Shown here: positions 61,323-64,000 of the stretch, piece after piece
Numbering within the stretch: position 1 is the first letter of the stretch
Layout: each line of letters starts with the position of its first letter
Assembly: GCF_000428845.1 (NCBI RefSeq)
Contig: NZ_AUAS01000002.1
Location: forward strand, 434,001 to 498,000
DNA length: 64,000 bases
Origin: Dyadobacter alkalitolerans DSM 23607
Lineage (GTDB): Bacteria > Bacteroidota > Bacteroidia > Cytophagales > Spirosomataceae
Direction: 5' to 3'
Program-made: the position numbers and the translations under genes
Notes under the pieces: model-generated
Databases searched by the model: none
Told to the model about the DNA's origin: nothing
What the model saw: only the letters and a program-made list of their open reading frames with translations

Positions 61323-62455
61323 TACGCTCTAACCATTTTATCCCAACTGTAATTTGCGGCTGTATACTGTCGGAAAGCTTGCCTGTTCCCCTCGAACTTT
61401 CCCCTATTGGCGAGGATTTCATTGAGCTTCGTTGCCCAGGCATTTGCGTCTTGACTTGGAAGCAAAAAGCCATTTTTACCGTGCTGGATGGCATCGGGAA
61501 TGCCATCCATGTCCGCTGCCAGGACCAGTGCTCCCGCCAGGGCTGCTTCAATGCACACCAACCCGAAACCTTCCATATCACCATCTATATGGATATTCGG
61601 CATAATAAATGCTTCCGACGCTTGTAATATCACTTTTTTATCCCCGGAAGGCAGGCGGCCCAGATGTTTTACGGATGTCGTAAAATCAGGATTGTTCAAT
61701 AAAGATCTGATCATTGCCGCATCGGACCCGAAGCCCAGGAAAAGCATAATCCGTTCCCGCAGCTTGCCGGGAACGAGCGATAATATGCGTTCGAAAAAGC
61801 CTGGACGGTTATCAAAAGGACCGATGAGTAACACAAAAAAGCGGGGATCCAGCCTGGGAACGACTTCCCTGATAAACCAGGAGAAACCCTTGCGCTTTAC
61901 CGCCCTGCCCACCGCAATCAGCAAATGCCGATCTGCGGGAATGGCGTATCGTTCCAGCACTTGTTGAATGGTTCTTGAATGCTGAATTGCATCTCCCTGC
62001 TCTTCATCCACACCATTATTGATAACGATGGTCTTACTAGGATCAATTCCCAATGCAATCGCCTGATCGGCGGTGGCCCGGCTTACTGCGATGAAAAGGT
62101 CGAACCGGTTGAATTTCGGGAGGACGCGCTTTCTGTATATTTCACTTGGAAATACGACGTCGAGCCCATGCAATGTAACTGCGCGTTTGAGATGCTTGTA
62201 ACCTTTGTGATGCAGGCAGCATGTTGCCATAAGGGCATCATTGAAGTGAATAACGGTGATCCCGGGGTGCGCTTTGCAGATTCGCAGGATATTGCGCCGC
62301 AGCGTTAGGAAGAACATGAACCGGCTTCCTTTTCCTTCATATACAAGGCGGTGGACGCGGCAATAACGCTCCATCCCGGTGACCAGCTCGAAGCTTTGCT
62401 TTTCCATTCCGCCGACCGCCGGGGGGAATTTATGGCTGACAAACAGGATTTCCAT
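61301..62455 (-). CDS. GT4-family glycosyltransferase
   Basis: A 384-residue GT-B glycosyltransferase. The ATG at 62455 matches the family start MEILFVSHKFPPAVGGMEKQSFELV. The C-terminal half has LIAVGRAVKRKGFSWFI, the donor-binding block with EGFGLVCIEAALAG and a final GIPDAIQHGKNGFLL. These retaining enzymes transfer a sugar from a nucleotide donor in the cytoplasm. It starts 2 bases after the stop of the flippase-like gene. Together with the second glycosyltransferase it probably builds a glycolipid or polysaccharide. The donor and acceptor are unknown. Confidence 0.92.
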   Translation of the reverse strand: MEILFVSHKFPPAVGGMEKQSFELVTGMERYCRVHRLVYEGKGSRFMFFLTLRRNILRICKAHPGITVIHFNDALMATCCLHHKGYKHLKRAVTLHGLDVVFPSEIYRKRVLPKFNRFDLFIAVSRATADQAIALGIDPSKTIVINNGVDEEQGDAIQHSRTIQQVLERYAIPADRHLLIAVGRAVKRKGFSWFIREVVPRLDPRFFVLLIGPFDNRPGFFERILSLVPGKLRERIMLFLGFGSDAAMIRSLLNNPDFTTSVKHLGRLPSGDKKVILQASEAFIMPNIHIDGDMEGFGLVCIEAALAGALVLAADMDGIPDAIQHGKNGFLLPSQDANAWATKLNEILANRGKFEGNRQAFRQYTAANYSWDKMVRAYYSAFAK

Positions 62456-62457
62456 AG

Positions 62458-63441
62458 TCAGGAGTAGAGGCGCTTTTTGTATATAAAAAACGAATAAAAA
62501 ATGGCTCCTACCAGGATCCAGAACAGCTGACGAGCCCTGCGCAAAGCAGAAACGGACAGCCACAGCGGAATGCTGCTGATTCCCAACAGTGACAACATGA
62601 TCTTATTACCAAATTCTTCCACCCCCACCTGCCCAGGCACAAAAGCACCGGCTGCTTTGACCATAATAACCCCCATATCCAGCAAAAGGCCGTCGGCGAT
62701 CGTGACATTGTAGCCGAAGAGCTTTAACACAATATAAAATTCCAGCGAACCGACTACCCAATGCAGGGTGAACAGAGCAAATGCAAATGCGAGTTGCCTG
62801 GGATATGAATGATAAAAATCAGCCAGCTCTGCGCGTATGTTGGCGAGCCGGGATCTCATGCGTGCCAACTTTGGACTTTTGTCAGCATTTGAATGAATAC
62901 CATAAACTTTATACAAAATAAGAACCAGCAGCAGGCAGATGATAAGCACCAGTAAGACAGATTTATATGGTAGCCACACTGCTATCGGTAATGGGTTTTG
63001 AAGCGAGAACCATACTAATGCTAAAATCAAAAGGCATACCTGGCTCGCAATCATCAACAACCTGGAAATGACTACGGATGTCAAAACTGTGGTTTCATCC
63101 ACCGCGTAAGGCCTTAGCAGCACAATTTTGAGCATATCGCCTCCCGCGAAGCTTGCCGGATTGAACAGGCCGACGGTTTCACAAACATGCCGGATCATGA
63201 AAAGATCGGTTTTCGGGATGGCTCCCTTCGCGTTGCCGAGGCAATACCACCAGCCTAATGTTCCCAGCGCATAAGCCACTGAGGTGCTGAGTAAGACCCA
63301 GCCAAAACCCGCTCCCACTTTCGCCAGAGCTGCCTGCACCTGACGCGGGTCGATGACTTTCAGATACTGCCAGAGCAACACCAGCATACTCACCAGAAGC
63401 AACGCTTTAAGGATTTTTATAAAAAGCGGATGTAATTTCAA
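62458..63441 (-). CDS. LPG synthase TM/UPF0104-family membrane protein
   Basis: A 327-residue inner-membrane protein with about eight helices, starting at TTG 63441 whose bases overlap the stop of the upstream glycosyltransferase (TTGA). Family marks are SFAGGDMLKIVLLR near helix 3, FNPASFAGG, and FVPGQVGVEEFGNKIMLSLLGIS near the end, typical of the MprF/AglD-like flippase domain. Such proteins move lipids or lipid-linked sugars across the membrane. The flanking glycosyltransferases on the same strand suggest that it flips their glycolipid product (inference). Confidence 0.88.
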   Translation of the reverse strand: MKLHPLFIKILKALLLVSMLVLLWQYLKVIDPRQVQAALAKVGAGFGWVLLSTSVAYALGTLGWWYCLGNAKGAIPKTDLFMIRHVCETVGLFNPASFAGGDMLKIVLLRPYAVDETTVLTSVVISRLLMIASQVCLLILALVWFSLQNPLPIAVWLPYKSVLLVLIICLLLVLILYKVYGIHSNADKSPKLARMRSRLANIRAELADFYHSYPRQLAFAFALFTLHWVVGSLEFYIVLKLFGYNVTIADGLLLDMGVIMVKAAGAFVPGQVGVEEFGNKIMLSLLGISSIPLWLSVSALRRARQLFWILVGAIFYSFFIYKKRLYS

Positions 63442-64000
63442 ACTTTCAGGTTTTTTGTAAATGAGGTTGCCAGCTCATGCAGGTCATCAAAATAGGTCTT
63501 AGCCAGTGTTGTCCAATTAAACGCTTTGCTATGATCTACCGCATTAGCAGACATACGCTGCTGCAATGTTGGGTTTTGAATGACCAGACGGATTTTTTCT
63601 GCATATGCGTGGGCATCATCCGGGTCGCATTTGAAACCGTTTACGCCATCTTCGACTATATCTTTACTGCCACCGCCGTCTGCGATAACGGGCACCAAAC
63701 CCGACGCCATCGCTTCGAGCACGACATTACCAAATGTTTCGGATATGGACGGAAAGATAAAAACAGAGGCCGATGCGTAAAGCACCGCTAATGCGTCATG
63801 GTCCTGTTTTCCGACGAAAATCGCGTCCGGCATTTTTCGCATGCAATCTTTTGCCGCCGTTCCATCTCCTGCAATTATCCAATTGCAGGCAAAGCCGTCG
63901 GCTTTCAGAACAGCATAGACAGCAATCAATGTTTCCAGATTTTTTTCCCAAACCAGCCGGCTCGCAAACAGGATCGTAGGAAGCGAATTGTTGGTCAGCC
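63438..64000 (-). CDS. GT4-family glycosyltransferase (N-terminal part outside the window)
   Basis: The frame is open to the window edge, so only the C-terminal 187 residues are seen: LPTILFASRLVWEKNLETLI, AGDGTAAKDCMRK, FVGKQDHDALAVLYASASVFIFPSISETFGNVVLEAMASG and VEDGVNGFKCD. The E-x7-E donor motif is SETFGNVVLEA. This is a typical GT4 retaining glycosyltransferase. Its stop codon overlaps the TTG start of the flippase-like gene. The true start lies beyond position 64000. Confidence 0.9.
   Translation of the reverse strand, partial: LTNNSLPTILFASRLVWEKNLETLIAVYAVLKADGFACNWIIAGDGTAAKDCMRKMPDAIFVGKQDHDALAVLYASASVFIFPSISETFGNVVLEAMASGLVPVIADGGGSKDIVEDGVNGFKCDPDDAHAYAEKIRLVIQNPTLQQRMSANAVDHSKAFNWTTLAKTYFDDLHELATSFTKNLKV

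Overview
The window looks like chromosomal DNA of a Bacteroidota bacterium, probably Cytophagales and close to Dyadobacter (the genus is my inference from protein style; no search was run). Evidence: two SusC/SusD pairs, a giant protein with a type IX secretion sorting tail, many Bacteroidota-type lipoproteins, and -7 promoter elements of the TAnnTTTG type. I saw no rRNA, tRNA, CRISPR array or complete insertion sequence.

Layout. 0.1-8.6 kb: a methyltransferase, three tandem phage-tail-collar proteins, a GNAT acetyltransferase, a DUF6916-like protein and a 1650-residue secreted adhesin-like protein. 8.7-16.98 kb: small envelope and stress proteins (a frameshifted lipoprotein, SemiSWEET, OBAP/DUF1264, DUF4345, SPW, DUF4142), a choice-of-anchor-I beta-propeller lipoprotein, an aldo/keto reductase with an AraC regulator, and a Crp/Fnr regulator with RidA. 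17.4-21.4 kb: a compact three-gene operon that looks like a lanthipeptide-type RiPP pathway (Cys-rich precursor, HopA1-like lyase, kinase-LanC fusion). 21.4-27.7 kb: a large MG2/TonB-plug protein, a second DUF4142 protein, a scar joining a broken sialidase to a broken GntR regulator, and a DedA protein. 27.7-38.0 kb: a complete Kdp potassium-uptake region on the minus strand (NtrC-like regulator, a 27-residue mini-protein, KdpF, A, B, C, a porin, an N-terminal-only KdpD and a separate histidine kinase). 38.2-39.9 kb: an ABC transporter pair. 40-61.3 kb: an organic-phosphate scavenging island (two SusC/SusD pairs, a phosphodiesterase/pyrophosphatase, an alkaline phosphatase, a TonB receptor with a beta-helix lipoprotein and a beta-propeller phytase, a TPR-HTH regulator and an EEP-family hydrolase). 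61.3-64 kb: two glycosyltransferases flanking a flippase-like membrane protein; the last one runs off the window.

Two results stand out. First, the RiPP operon splits the usual lyase-kinase-cyclase enzyme into a HopA1-like lyase plus a kinase-LanC fusion, and its candidate precursor has its cysteines near the N-terminus and a charged helical segment at the C-terminus, the reverse of the usual leader-core order. Second, direct repeats related to TTAACA, spaced exactly 11 bp apart, lie upstream of five phosphate-island transcription units, several just ahead of a TAnnTTTG element. They look like a Bacteroidota Pho box linking the island into one phosphate-starvation regulon.
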